From positions 372,001 to 436,000 of the forward strand of contig NZ_JBHSCW010000003.1 of assembly GCF_042651425.1 (NCBI RefSeq): a DNA stretch of 64,000 nucleotides. Reading direction: 5' to 3'. Made by a program: the position numbers and the translations under genes. Positions 52,404 through 60,733 of the stretch are shown piece by piece. This DNA is from Fodinicurvata halophila. Its GTDB lineage: Bacteria; Pseudomonadota; Alphaproteobacteria; Kiloniellales; DSM-21159. The notes beneath the pieces were generated by a model that searched no databases, had not been told where the DNA came from, and saw only the letters and a list, made by a program, of their open reading frames with translations. Every line of letters starts with the position of its first letter. Position 1 is the stretch's first letter.

Positions 52404-52536
52404 AAACGGTCTTCCTTTCCCGCTGTCAGCGATCTTAGCGGAAAATTAAACTTGAGCGACCATAGTGCCTGCCAGGTGCGGAATCCGTGGTGTTTCCGCC
52501 GTTTGCAAGAGCAGCCTGAAAAGCGGGAGATCAAGA

Positions 52537-53412
52537 ATGCTGTCGGCTGGTGGCCTGGTAATGGTCGTTTTCATGGTGTTCGGTGGATATCTGCTGGCCG
52601 GAGGGAACATGGAGATCGTTCTCAAGGCCTTGCCCCTCGAAATGATGATCATCGGAGGGGCTGCGGTGGGTGCCCTGCTGATCGCCAATGCTGGCAGCAT
52701 CGTCAAGCAGACGCTTGGCGGAGTAATGCGGGTCTTCAAGGGGCCGCGCTGGCATCGCGATGATTATCGCGATCTGCTCTGCCTGCTCTACGCGCTGACC
52801 AAGGTCATGAAGACCAAGGGCGTGGTGGGCCTGGAGCCGCACATCGAGAACCCGGCGGAGAGCAAGATCTTCCAGCAGTTCCCCAAGATCGCCGGGGATC
52901 ATCATGTCGTGGCCCTGATCTGCGACACCTTGCGTATGGTCACCATGAACCTGGACGACCCGCACCAGGTCGAGGATTACATGGAGCGCCAGTTGGACAA
53001 GCACCATCAGGAAGCGCTCAAACCGGCCGAAGCGCTTCAGACCATGGCGGATGGCCTGCCGGCGCTGGGTATCGTGGCGGCGGTGCTGGGGGTGATCAAG
53101 ACGATGGCCTCCATCGACAAGCCCGTGGACGTACTGGGTGGAATGATCGGTTCGGCCCTGGTGGGAACCTTTCTCGGCGTTTTCATGGCCTATGGTTTCG
53201 TCGGCCCGATGGCTTCGCGGCTGAAGCAGATCATCGACGAGGAAGCACAGTTCTATGCCGTAATCCGAGATACGATCACGGCTCACTTGCATGGCCATGC
53301 CGCCCAGGTTTCCGTGGAAATCGGCCGCGGCAACGTGCCCAGTCGCATCCAGCCATCCTTCTACGATCTGGAAGAGGCCATCAATGCCATTCCCAACGAG
53401 GCGGCGGCCTGA
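52537..53412 (+). CDS. motA: Flagellar motor stator protein MotA
   Basis: A 291-aa inner-membrane protein that, with MotB, forms the proton channel turning the flagellar rotor. MotA features are MVFGGYLLAGGNMEIVLKAL, the rotor-interacting cytoplasmic loop (about 70-165) and the two proline positions P175 (GLPALGIVAAVLG) and P224 (VGPMASR). GGGAG precedes the ATG; upstream frame residues 52465-52536 look non-coding. No motB is adjacent, because the next gene is convergent glnA, so motB and the rest of the motility genes are elsewhere. Confidence 0.94.
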   Translation: MLSAGGLVMVVFMVFGGYLLAGGNMEIVLKALPLEMMIIGGAAVGALLIANAGSIVKQTLGGVMRVFKGPRWHRDDYRDLLCLLYALTKVMKTKGVVGLEPHIENPAESKIFQQFPKIAGDHHVVALICDTLRMVTMNLDDPHQVEDYMERQLDKHHQEALKPAEALQTMADGLPALGIVAAVLGVIKTMASIDKPVDVLGGMIGSALVGTFLGVFMAYGFVGPMASRLKQIIDEEAQFYAVIRDTITAHLHGHAAQVSVEIGRGNVPSRIQPSFYDLEEAINAIPNEAAA

Positions 53413-53441
53413 TCCCTTCCGGGCAGGAATAACGGACGAAA

Positions 53442-53470
53442 AAACGGGCCGCTCATTGAGCGGCCCGTTT
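53442..53470. terminator. Bidirectional terminator between motA and glnA
   Basis: A perfect 13-bp stem (arm AAACGGGCCGCTC, loop ATT) is placed between the convergent stops. T-rich runs follow on both strands (TTTCGTT on plus, TTTTTTCGT on minus). Confidence 0.9.
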
Positions 53471-53492
53471 CGTTCCGACGCTGCGAAGGGCG

Positions 53493-54902
53493 TCAGGAAC
53501 TGTAGTACATCTTGTACTCGATCGGATGCGGGGCCTGCTCGAAGGCATAGACCTCTTCCCACTTCAGCTCCATGTACCCCTCGATCTGGTCCTTGTCGAA
53601 GACATCGCCGGCCAGCAGGAATTCATGGTCGGCTTCCAGGGCCTCGATGGCCTGGCGCAGAGAGCCGCAGACCGTGGGCACGTCCTTGAGCTCTTCCGGC
53701 GGCAGGTCATAGAGGTTCTTGTCCATGGCTTCGCCCGGATGGATCTTGTTCCGGATACCGTCGAGGCCGGCCATCAGCATTGCCGTGAAGGCCAGGTAGG
53801 GGTTGGCCGTCGGATCGGGGAAGCGAATCTCCACGCGCTTCGCCTTGGGACCGGCGCCGAAGGGAATGCGGCACGATGCCGAGCGGTTGCGCGAGGAATA
53901 GGCCAGTAGCACCGGTGCCTCGAAGCCGGGAACCAGACGCTTGTAGCTGTTGGTGGTCGGGTTGGTGAAGGCGTTGATGGCGCGCGCGTGCTTGATAATG
54001 CCGCCGATGTAGTACAGCGCCGTTTCGGACAGGCCGGAATAGCCGTCGCCGGCGAACAGCGGCTTGCCATCCTTCCAGATGGATTGGTGGCAGTGCATAC
54101 CCGACCCGTTGTCACCATAGACCGGCTTCGGCATGAAGGTCGCTGTTCGGCCGAAAGAATGGGCGACATTGTGCACGACGTACTTGTAGACCTGCATGTT
54201 GTCCGCGGTTTTCACAAGCGTGTCGAACTTGATACCCAGTTCGTGCTGCGAGGGGGCCACCTCATGGTGGTGCTTTTCTACCTGCACTCCCATTTCCTTC
54301 ATCACGCTGACCATCTCGGCACGCAGGTCGGTCCCTGAGTCGACAGGCGGAACCGGGAAGTAGCCGCCCTTGATGGGCGGGCGGTGACCCAGGTTGCCTT
54401 CCTCCATCTCCGTTCCGGACATGTAGGGGCCTTCCTCGCTGCTGAAGCGGAAGAAGGAGTGATGCATGTCGACGGCAAAACGGACATCGTCGAAGACGAA
54501 GAACTCTGCTTCCGGACCGAAGACGGCGGTGTCCCCGATGCCGCTGGAGGCCATGTAGGCCAGCGCCTTCTTGGCCGTCGTGCGCGGATCACGGTTGTAG
54601 GGCTGGCCGGTGACAGGATCGAGGATATCGCAGAAGAGAATAAGCTGGGGCTGGGCGGCGAAGGGATCCATGACGGCCGAAGTCAGGTCCGGCTTCAGGT
54701 TCATGTCGGACTCGTTGATTTCCTTCCAGCCTGCGATCGAGGAGCCATCGAACATGACACCTTCGCTAAGCAGTTCCTCGTCAACCGTATCCACATGCTG
54801 GGCAACGTGCTGCCACTTGCCGCGCGGGTCGGTGAAGCGGAAGTCGACGTAGACCACGTCGTTATCCTTGATCATCTGGAGAACGGTCTTTGCATCGGAC
54901 AT
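53493..54902 (-). CDS. glnA: Glutamine synthetase type I
   Basis: Makes glutamine from glutamate, ammonia and ATP. The 469-aa GSI-beta sequence is complete: GVMFDGSSIAGW, GPEAEFFVFD, NGSGMHCHQS, the flexible-loop region, and NPYLAFTAMLMAG. Tyrosine 398 in NLYDLPPEE matches the adenylylation site, the substrate of GlnE, whose gene lies at 34-37 kb. It follows glnB by 80 bases, giving the classic glnB-glnA pair, and ends at a strong bidirectional terminator. Confidence 0.98.
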   Translation of the reverse strand: MSDAKTVLQMIKDNDVVYVDFRFTDPRGKWQHVAQHVDTVDEELLSEGVMFDGSSIAGWKEINESDMNLKPDLTSAVMDPFAAQPQLILFCDILDPVTGQPYNRDPRTTAKKALAYMASSGIGDTAVFGPEAEFFVFDDVRFAVDMHHSFFRFSSEEGPYMSGTEMEEGNLGHRPPIKGGYFPVPPVDSGTDLRAEMVSVMKEMGVQVEKHHHEVAPSQHELGIKFDTLVKTADNMQVYKYVVHNVAHSFGRTATFMPKPVYGDNGSGMHCHQSIWKDGKPLFAGDGYSGLSETALYYIGGIIKHARAINAFTNPTTNSYKRLVPGFEAPVLLAYSSRNRSASCRIPFGAGPKAKRVEIRFPDPTANPYLAFTAMLMAGLDGIRNKIHPGEAMDKNLYDLPPEELKDVPTVCGSLRQAIEALEADHEFLLAGDVFDKDQIEGYMELKWEEVYAFEQAPHPIEYKMYYSS

Positions 54903-54982
54903 TGCGTCTGCGTCCTTTCTGTCTCTGCTCTGTGATTTATGTGTTTATGATGAGTGCCCGTTTCTGGCGGGGTTAAGACGTC

Positions 54983-55321
54983 TTAGACAGCCTCCGCGCC
55001 GCGCTCGCCGGTACGAATGCGAATGACTTCGTCAACGGAGCTGACGAAAATCTTGCCGTCGCCGATCCGGCCGGTGCGGGCCGTCTCTGTAATGGCGTCA
55101 ACAGCGCGTTCCACCAGGTTGTCGTCGACCACGACCTCGATTTTGACCTTTGGCAGGAAATCGACGACGTACTCGGCACCACGGTAGAGTTCGGTATGGC
55201 CTTTCTGACGGCCGAACCCCTTGGCTTCGGTGACTGTAATCCCCTTGATACCGACTTCGTGAAGGGCTTCTTTCACCTCATCGAGTTTGAAGGGCTTAAT
55301 AATGGCTTCGACTTTCTTCAT
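54983..55321 (-). CDS. glnB: Nitrogen regulatory protein PII
   Basis: A 112-aa trimeric signal protein that binds ATP/ADP and 2-oxoglutarate and is uridylylated by GlnD. The T-loop has Y51 in GHTELYRGAEY, the uridylylation site, and the nucleotide-binding TGRIGDGKIFV is present. ATG 55321 is chosen over the upstream codons because MKKVEAIIKPFKLDE is the standard N-terminus. A matching sigma54 promoter lies upstream. Confidence 0.98.
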   Translation of the reverse strand: MKKVEAIIKPFKLDEVKEALHEVGIKGITVTEAKGFGRQKGHTELYRGAEYVVDFLPKVKIEVVVDDNLVERAVDAITETARTGRIGDGKIFVSSVDEVIRIRTGERGAEAV

Positions 55322-55384
55322 GGCTCTCTTCACTGTTCGTTCGTGTGGTTAGGGATAACGCACCGTTCCCACTTTCTCTCATAA

Positions 55385-55399
55385 GCAGGAGGCGTGCCA
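55385..55399 (-). promoter_or_regulatory. Sigma54 (-24/-12) promoter of glnB-glnA
   Basis: Read on the minus strand, TGGCACG begins at 55399 and the -12 element CTGC ends at 55385, with exact spacing between the conserved GG and GC. It is about 64 bases from the glnB start. This implies NtrC-dependent induction under nitrogen limitation. I did not find a clear NtrC palindrome upstream. Confidence 0.82.
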
Positions 55400-55535
55400 G
55401 TTTCCGGCGAACCTCAAAACCGGTGCTTTTCGAACACCTGCCTGTTTGGCCGGCAAAGTAATATGCCTACGAACAAGGCAGATTGCCCAAACTTTCATCA
55501 TGTCGCAAAAACAGATTTCCGTTCTGCTTGTGAAG

Positions 55536-56729
55536 CTATGAAGCCGATGCGGCCTGTGGCCGTCGCTCGGTTAGGTAGTTTGCGATACGCTCCAGCGCGA
55601 TCTCGATGTTCTCCAGGCTGTTGGCATAGGACAGCCTCAGGAAGCCTTCTCCGTTTGCCCCGAAGGATGTGCCCGCAATGGCGGCCACCCCGGCTTCTTC
55701 CAGCAGTCCTTCCTCAAGCTGTTTCGCCGTGAAGCCGGTTCCGGAGATGTTCGGGAAGGCATAGAAGGCGCCTCCGGGCTCGACACAGGACACTCCCTCG
55801 ATTCGGTTCAGGCCCTCGACAATCGCCTTGCGTCTCTGGTCGAAAGCCAGCCGCATCCGCTCGACGTCTTCCTGGGGGCCCGTCAATGCTGCAAGGCCGG
55901 CGTGCTGCGCGGCAGCGTTGACGCAGGAATAGGAATTGACGGCCAGACGCGCCATCTTCCCGACCAGCGCCTCGGGCCAGTATGAATAGCCTAGGCGCCA
56001 GCCTGTCATCGCATAGGTCTTGCTCCAGCCGTCCAGCAGGATGATCCGTTCCGAGAGCGAAGGGTAAGCCAGCAAGCTGGCATGCCGATGCTCTCCATAG
56101 AGGATACGGCTATAGATCTCGTCACAGAGCAGGGTGACCTGGGGATGGGCCTCGAGGCCCTCGGCCAGGCGATGCAGCTCTTCAGGCGCCACTACGCCGC
56201 CGGTCGGATTGGCCGGACTGTTCAGGATGACCAGTCGGGTGCGATCGGTGATGAGTGACAGCAGGTCCTCGGCCTTGAAGCCGAAGGCATCCTCTTCCTT
56301 CAGCATCAATGGAACGGCAGTTGCGCCCGTGTAGTTGATGAGGGACTCGTAGATCGGAAAGCTGGGGTTCGGGTACACGATCTCAGCACCTGGCTCTCCA
56401 AAAGCCGTGATGGCGAAGAACATGGTGACCTTGCCCCCCGGAACGATCAAAACGCGATCAGGATCCAGCGGCCTGCCGGCGCGAGGCTCCAGTTCTGCTG
56501 CCACGGCTTCCCGCAGTTCAGGAATGCCATTGGCCGGCGTGTAGCCGTGATGCCCATCGCGCAGGGCCTTGATCGCTGCCTCGACGATATGAGGGGGGGT
56601 GGGGAAGTCCGGTTGTCCGATTCCGAGATTGATCATGGAGTGGCCCTGGGCCGCGAGGGCATTAGCCCGGGCCAGGACTTCGAAAGCGGTTTCGGTTCCG
56701 AGGCGATTCAGCGCATCAACAGTCTTCAC
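55536..56729 (-). CDS. Class I/II pyridoxal-phosphate aminotransferase
   Basis: A 397-aa fold-type I enzyme of the aspartate/aromatic aminotransferase group. The PLP lysine is in DGWSKTYAMTGWRLGYS, the ring-binding aspartate in LCDEIYSRILYG and the arginine contacts in NSPANPTGGV and near FLRLSYAN. The exact amino donor is uncertain: aspartate, aromatic amino acid or alanine. The start is probably GTG 56729, preceded by GGGAGAC. It lies upstream of the glnB promoter in the same direction, and may be linked to nitrogen metabolism. Confidence 0.88.
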   Translation of the reverse strand: MKTVDALNRLGTETAFEVLARANALAAQGHSMINLGIGQPDFPTPPHIVEAAIKALRDGHHGYTPANGIPELREAVAAELEPRAGRPLDPDRVLIVPGGKVTMFFAITAFGEPGAEIVYPNPSFPIYESLINYTGATAVPLMLKEEDAFGFKAEDLLSLITDRTRLVILNSPANPTGGVVAPEELHRLAEGLEAHPQVTLLCDEIYSRILYGEHRHASLLAYPSLSERIILLDGWSKTYAMTGWRLGYSYWPEALVGKMARLAVNSYSCVNAAAQHAGLAALTGPQEDVERMRLAFDQRRKAIVEGLNRIEGVSCVEPGGAFYAFPNISGTGFTAKQLEEGLLEEAGVAAIAGTSFGANGEGFLRLSYANSLENIEIALERIANYLTERRPQAASAS

Positions 56730-56799
56730 CTTGAAGTCTCCCAGATTTGACGTTGACCCATTCTATTCAGAGGAGGCCCGAGAATTAAAGCCGTTGTAC

Positions 56800-56829
56800 T
56801 TGACGCCGCCGAGAGCTGAGGGGTAAACA
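56800..56829 (+). promoter_or_regulatory. Possible promoter of tRNA-His
   Basis: TTGACG (56800-56805) and TAAACA (56824-56829) are 18 bases apart, 35 bases upstream of the tRNA. The -10 is a weak match. Confidence 0.4.
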
Positions 56830-56863
56830 CACTCAACGTTCCGCTAGGGGCGGAGCTCCCGGT

Positions 56864-56941
56864 GGTGGCTGTAGCTCAGTTGGTTAGAGCGCCAGGTTGT
56901 GGTCCTGGAGGCCGTGGGTTCAAATCCCATCAGCCACCCCA
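56864..56941 (+). tRNA. tRNA-His (GUG)
   Basis: The acceptor stem GTGGCTG pairs with CAGCCAC. The extra G at 56864 facing C73 is the histidine identity feature. The anticodon loop TTGTGGT carries GTG (56899-56901), and CCA is encoded. Confidence 0.97.
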
Positions 56942-57059
56942 TATCTTCTCGAACATCATTCCCGCCAAAGCAGAAATCCGGTTCCGATGCGCTCACGGAC
57001 GCACCTCTCGTCTTGCCGCTGTTTACAGGTGCCGATAAGGTCACAGGCACGATTCAAGA

Positions 57060-58736
57060 ATGCGGGAGTCCCTTAACGTGTCCATTCAGATTCACGGCGT
57101 TGCGTGTGCTGCTGTGACGGCCATCGCGTTGCTCTGCGCCCCCGCCGTATCCGCACAGGATGCAGGGGAGGGATATGAGGCCGGGGTCGCGGCTTTCGAG
57201 GCGGAGAACTACGAGCGGGCGAAGGAGATCCTGTTGCCTCTTGCCGAGGCAGGAGATGCGCAGGCCCAGTACGCGCTGGCAAAGCTCTACGAGAATGGTG
57301 GCGATGGTGTCATGCGCAGCCTTACGAAGGCGGCGGACTGGTATCGACTGGCCGCTGAATCCGGGCTGGCGGATGCACAGAACAATCTGGCATTGCTCTA
57401 TATCCAGGGACATGGCGCGCCGCGCAGTGAAGAAAGAGCATTCGAACTGTGGCTCGACGCTGCGCGCAACGGGCACCGACAGGCCCAGTACAATGTCGCG
57501 CTCGCCTACTACCAGGGTACCGGTACCGACCAGGACCAGGCCGAGGCCGCGGAATGGTTCCGCAAGGGGGCGGCAAGCGGCTTGGCCGAATCCCAGTTCG
57601 CGCTGGCCGAGATGTATCGCCTCGGGGTCAGTGTCGACGAGAATCCCGGCCGGGCACTCTACTGGTATGAGCGGGCGCTCGAGCAGGGGCATGAGCGCGC
57701 GGAAGCAGAGGCTGAGAAGCTGCAGACAGCAGGCATTGCCAGCGATGCACCAGACGAGCTTCCGCAATCCGTTGAGCCGTCTCTAACTGAGCCGGCCGAG
57801 GTCGCCGAGCCAGAAGCGCCTGTCGAGGAAACCGATGCAAGTCCCGCTGCTCCGGAGGAAACGGAGGCGGTTGAGGATGAGGCGCGAGAGGTTGATGACA
57901 GCACTGCCGAAAGCGAGACAGCGGAGGCTGAGGACAGCCGTGATACGCTCGGAGGTGATCAGGCTTCCGCACCACAGGGCGAGACCTCGGCACGCGACCT
58001 GTTTCCGCTAGATTCCGCTCTTCAGGAGGATCCGGAACAGACCCGCGACGTAAAAAAAAACGGTGATTCCGGAGTAAAGCGGGAAAAGGACCCCACTGGT
58101 GCAGTGGAACTATACCCTGAACGAATGAATCGCCTTGCCCGAAGCAGAGCCGAGTCTGCAGCCGCAGCCAAGGAGGCAGAGAAGGCAGACGAGGCAGACG
58201 AGGCAGAGGCCAGGGACGCTGAAGAGAATGGCGTGGCCTCTGAAGAACAGGCGGCCGCAGGCTCGATTTCAGGTGATGCTCTTTCCGAAATGAAAGCCGA
58301 CCCCCTCTATGAGGGCGCTGGCGAGGCGGCGGCTGAGGACGAAAGCGAGGAGGCGGACGCCAGGGAACCGGAGCAGGACGCCGGCGAAGTTCAGGAAGGC
58401 TCGCAAGAAATGGCTTCGGCTGAAACGGAGACCGACACTCCGGACAATGATCAGAACACGGACCAGGCAGCAAGCCGGGACGGGGACTTTGCGCTCTGGC
58501 TGGGCTCCATGAGAACGGAGGACGGCGCACGCCGTCTGTGGAACGAGGCACGTGCACGGCACGAAGCACAGTTGGATGGACTGTCCTACGACACGCGCGA
58601 AATCGAAACGGATGATGGCGTGTTCCTGAGGGTATTGGCCGTAGGCTACGAGACCCGTGCTGCAGGGCAGGAAAGCTGCGAGGCGATCACGGCCACCGAC
58701 AGTGAGGCCTTCTGTCGGGTCGTCACTCGGCAATGA
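57060..58736 (+). CDS. Sel1-repeat protein with C-terminal SPOR domain
   Basis: A 558-aa exported protein with a signal peptide (about residues 1-33, cleavage near VSAQ). About five Sel1 repeats (roughly 38-215) carry the A-x-Y/W-Y-x-x-AA pattern, for example ADWYRLAAESGLADAQNNLALLY. Then comes a very acidic, alanine-rich region (about 220-475), and a SPOR domain (about 478-556, DFALWLGSMRTEDGARRLW) that binds denuded peptidoglycan at division sites. Such proteins act in cell division or envelope work. At 58052-58060 an A9 tract lies in the low-complexity region; see findings. Start ATG 57060 gives a normal signal peptide. Confidence 0.88.
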   Translation: MRESLNVSIQIHGVACAAVTAIALLCAPAVSAQDAGEGYEAGVAAFEAENYERAKEILLPLAEAGDAQAQYALAKLYENGGDGVMRSLTKAADWYRLAAESGLADAQNNLALLYIQGHGAPRSEERAFELWLDAARNGHRQAQYNVALAYYQGTGTDQDQAEAAEWFRKGAASGLAESQFALAEMYRLGVSVDENPGRALYWYERALEQGHERAEAEAEKLQTAGIASDAPDELPQSVEPSLTEPAEVAEPEAPVEETDASPAAPEETEAVEDEAREVDDSTAESETAEAEDSRDTLGGDQASAPQGETSARDLFPLDSALQEDPEQTRDVKKNGDSGVKREKDPTGAVELYPERMNRLARSRAESAAAAKEAEKADEADEAEARDAEENGVASEEQAAAGSISGDALSEMKADPLYEGAGEAAAEDESEEADAREPEQDAGEVQEGSQEMASAETETDTPDNDQNTDQAASRDGDFALWLGSMRTEDGARRLWNEARARHEAQLDGLSYDTREIETDDGVFLRVLAVGYETRAAGQESCEAITATDSEAFCRVVTRQ

Positions 58737-58758
58737 CCCATACTGTGGCAGGACCGAA

Positions 58759-60300
58759 ATGACGGCGGATGCTCAAATGCTGCCCAGTAGCGCGATGTGC
58801 AACTGCCTGCTTTCCGTGGCGGAACTCTATCGGGCCGATCAGGCTGCCGTGCAATGTGGCGTATCGTCTCGTGAACTCATGGAAAACGCGGGCGCAGCCG
58901 TCAGTCGGGCCATCTTCGAGAACTGGTCACCACGGCGGACGCTCGTATTGTGCGGACCGGGAAACAATGGCGGAGATGGTTATGTGATTGCCCGTCACCT
59001 GGCGGCAGCAGGTTGGCCTGTTCAGGTCGCCGCGCTGGGGCAGGCGGGCAAGCTGCCACCGGATGCTGCGTGGCATGCCGGCCTCTGGGAGGGCGACGTG
59101 CAGCCGCTCGGTGAGGCAGACCCCGCGGAGGCGGACATAGTGGTGGATGCGCTCTTCGGGGCCGGTCTTTCGCGCCCGCTGGAGGGCGAGGTGGCAAACC
59201 TCGTATTGCGTGTCAATCGACTGGATCGGCCTGTGGTTTGCGTCGATGTGCCCAGCGGCATTGCCGGGGACAGCGGCCAAGCTGTCGGTTCCGTCGCCGT
59301 TCGCGGAAGCTTGACTGTGACCTTCTTTCGCAAGAAGCCGGCCCATCTGCTGTTTCCGGGGCGCGGGCACTGCGGAAAGGTGCGCCTGGCGGACATCGGA
59401 ATACCCGAAAAGGTACTTGAGCGTTTTGCTCCACGTCTCTGGGAGAACGGTCCCGAGCTATGGCTTGAGAATTGGCCCTGGCGGCAGCCGGAGGATCACA
59501 AGTATCATGCAGGACATACGCTGCTGTTGGGCGGCGAGGCGATGACGGGTGCGGTGCGGCTGGCGGCGCGCGGTACGTTGCGGATCGGCAGCGGGCTGGT
59601 CAGCATAGCCGCGCCGCGAGGCGCCGGCCTCGTCTATCGCAGCGACAGTCCAAGCCTGATTGTGCGGGACTGCGATGACACGCAGGAATTGCGCGGTTTG
59701 CTCGAGGCCGGCCGCTTTACCGCGGCGGCGGCAGGGCCGGGCCTGGGTATGACTCCGCAGAGCCGACAGCAGATCGAGGTTCTCCTGGAAACCGGTTGGC
59801 CGCTGGTGCTGGATGCGGACGCTCTGACAAGCTTTTCCGAGGAACCAAGGGGTCTGTTCGACCTCTGCAGCAGCCGCGTGGTGCTCACACCGCATGACGG
59901 GGAGTTCCGCAGGCTTTTTGCGGATCCTGGCGGCAGCCGCGTTGCACGAGCCCGTCAGGCCGCCGAGACGTCTGGTGCGGTCGTCCTGCTTAAGGGGCCG
60001 GACACCGTTGTGGCAGCTCCAGATGGGCGGGCCGTGGTCAACGGCAACGCACCTGCGGAATTGGCCACGGCTGGCAGCGGAGATGTGCTCACCGGAATGA
60101 TTGCCGGACTGCTGGCGCAAGGAATGCCGGCATTCCAGGCCGCCGCGGCAGCTATCTGGGTACATGCCGAGGCGGCGCAATCGGTGGGATCGGGCCTGAT
60201 CTCGGAGGATATTCCCTTCAGGATTCCGCAGGTATTGAACCTTTTACGGAACAGGAACAGGAAATTAACGAATTCTCAACGCTTTGAGGAAGAGTGTTAG
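58759..60300 (+). CDS. nnr: Bifunctional NAD(P)H-hydrate epimerase/dehydratase
   Basis: Repairs hydrated NADH and NADPH. The 513-aa fusion has the epimerase (YjeF_N) first, with ELMENAGAAV, CGPGNNGGDGYVIARHL and FGAGLSRPL, and the ADP-dependent dehydratase (ribokinase-like) second, with GHTLLLGG, AGPGLGM, VLDADALT, TPHDGEF and NAPAELATAGSGDVLTGM. Both domains are complete. ATG 58759 is preceded by AGGA. It is the third NAD-related gene of the window, with the nicotinate phosphoribosyltransferase and nadE. Confidence 0.94.
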   Translation: MTADAQMLPSSAMCNCLLSVAELYRADQAAVQCGVSSRELMENAGAAVSRAIFENWSPRRTLVLCGPGNNGGDGYVIARHLAAAGWPVQVAALGQAGKLPPDAAWHAGLWEGDVQPLGEADPAEADIVVDALFGAGLSRPLEGEVANLVLRVNRLDRPVVCVDVPSGIAGDSGQAVGSVAVRGSLTVTFFRKKPAHLLFPGRGHCGKVRLADIGIPEKVLERFAPRLWENGPELWLENWPWRQPEDHKYHAGHTLLLGGEAMTGAVRLAARGTLRIGSGLVSIAAPRGAGLVYRSDSPSLIVRDCDDTQELRGLLEAGRFTAAAAGPGLGMTPQSRQQIEVLLETGWPLVLDADALTSFSEEPRGLFDLCSSRVVLTPHDGEFRRLFADPGGSRVARARQAAETSGAVVLLKGPDTVVAAPDGRAVVNGNAPAELATAGSGDVLTGMIAGLLAQGMPAFQAAAAAIWVHAEAAQSVGSGLISEDIPFRIPQVLNLLRNRNRKLTNSQRFEEEC

Positions 60301-60357
60301 AGGCAAGGAAATACCCTTTATTCCAAACCCCTGACCAGAAAGGGAGGAGGGCACAAG

Positions 60358-60624
60358 ATGAGCTTGATGGGTTTTCGTTCCTCGCGCCGCCTGAAGGCAA
60401 GCGATATTGAAGCCGGTTCGACCTTCCGCTCCCAGCCTGCCAACGGTGTGGTCGAAACCGCCCGCGTCCTCTCGATCATGCAGGATCGCATGGGGATCGA
60501 TCACGTACGTTTCCAGATCAAGGTCCAGCAGAAATCCTATGACTGGTTCGAAGACCACCGGACTCTGAACATGACGTCCTTCATGGAGCGCTTTCCCGTG
60601 CGCCATGACCTGGAAACCGCCTGA
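60358..60624 (+). CDS. Small conserved-looking protein of unknown function
   Basis: An 88-aa soluble protein I do not recognise as a named family. The start FRSSRRLKASDIEAGSTFR suggests a basic N-terminus, followed by a beta-rich core (VVETARVLSIMQDRMGIDHVRFQIKV) and a conserved-looking FEDHRTLNMTSFMERFP segment. Translation begins after GGGAGGAGG, an excellent ribosome-binding site, and codon use matches the neighbours, so I consider it a real gene. It lies between nnr and the transketolase-like gene; no function can be given. Confidence 0.78.
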   Translation: MSLMGFRSSRRLKASDIEAGSTFRSQPANGVVETARVLSIMQDRMGIDHVRFQIKVQQKSYDWFEDHRTLNMTSFMERFPVRHDLETA

Positions 60625-60733
60625 GAGCTGTCTGGCGCAACGGTCATAGACACTGTTTTCTTTTGCACGCCACGCCTGCCTGTGGTCCCGTAGGTTCTGA
60701 AGAGAACCGATCGGCCAGGGTACCAGGCGAACC

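Noticed and set aside
52441..52536. Flagellar sigma28 promoter for motA
   Set aside because: A TAAA is present, but no GCCGATAA-like -10 element at the right spacing.
55400..55535. NtrC binding sites upstream of the glnB promoter
   Set aside because: GGTGC...CACC near 55422 has the half-sites in the wrong orientation; no proper GCACC...GGTGC dyad was found.
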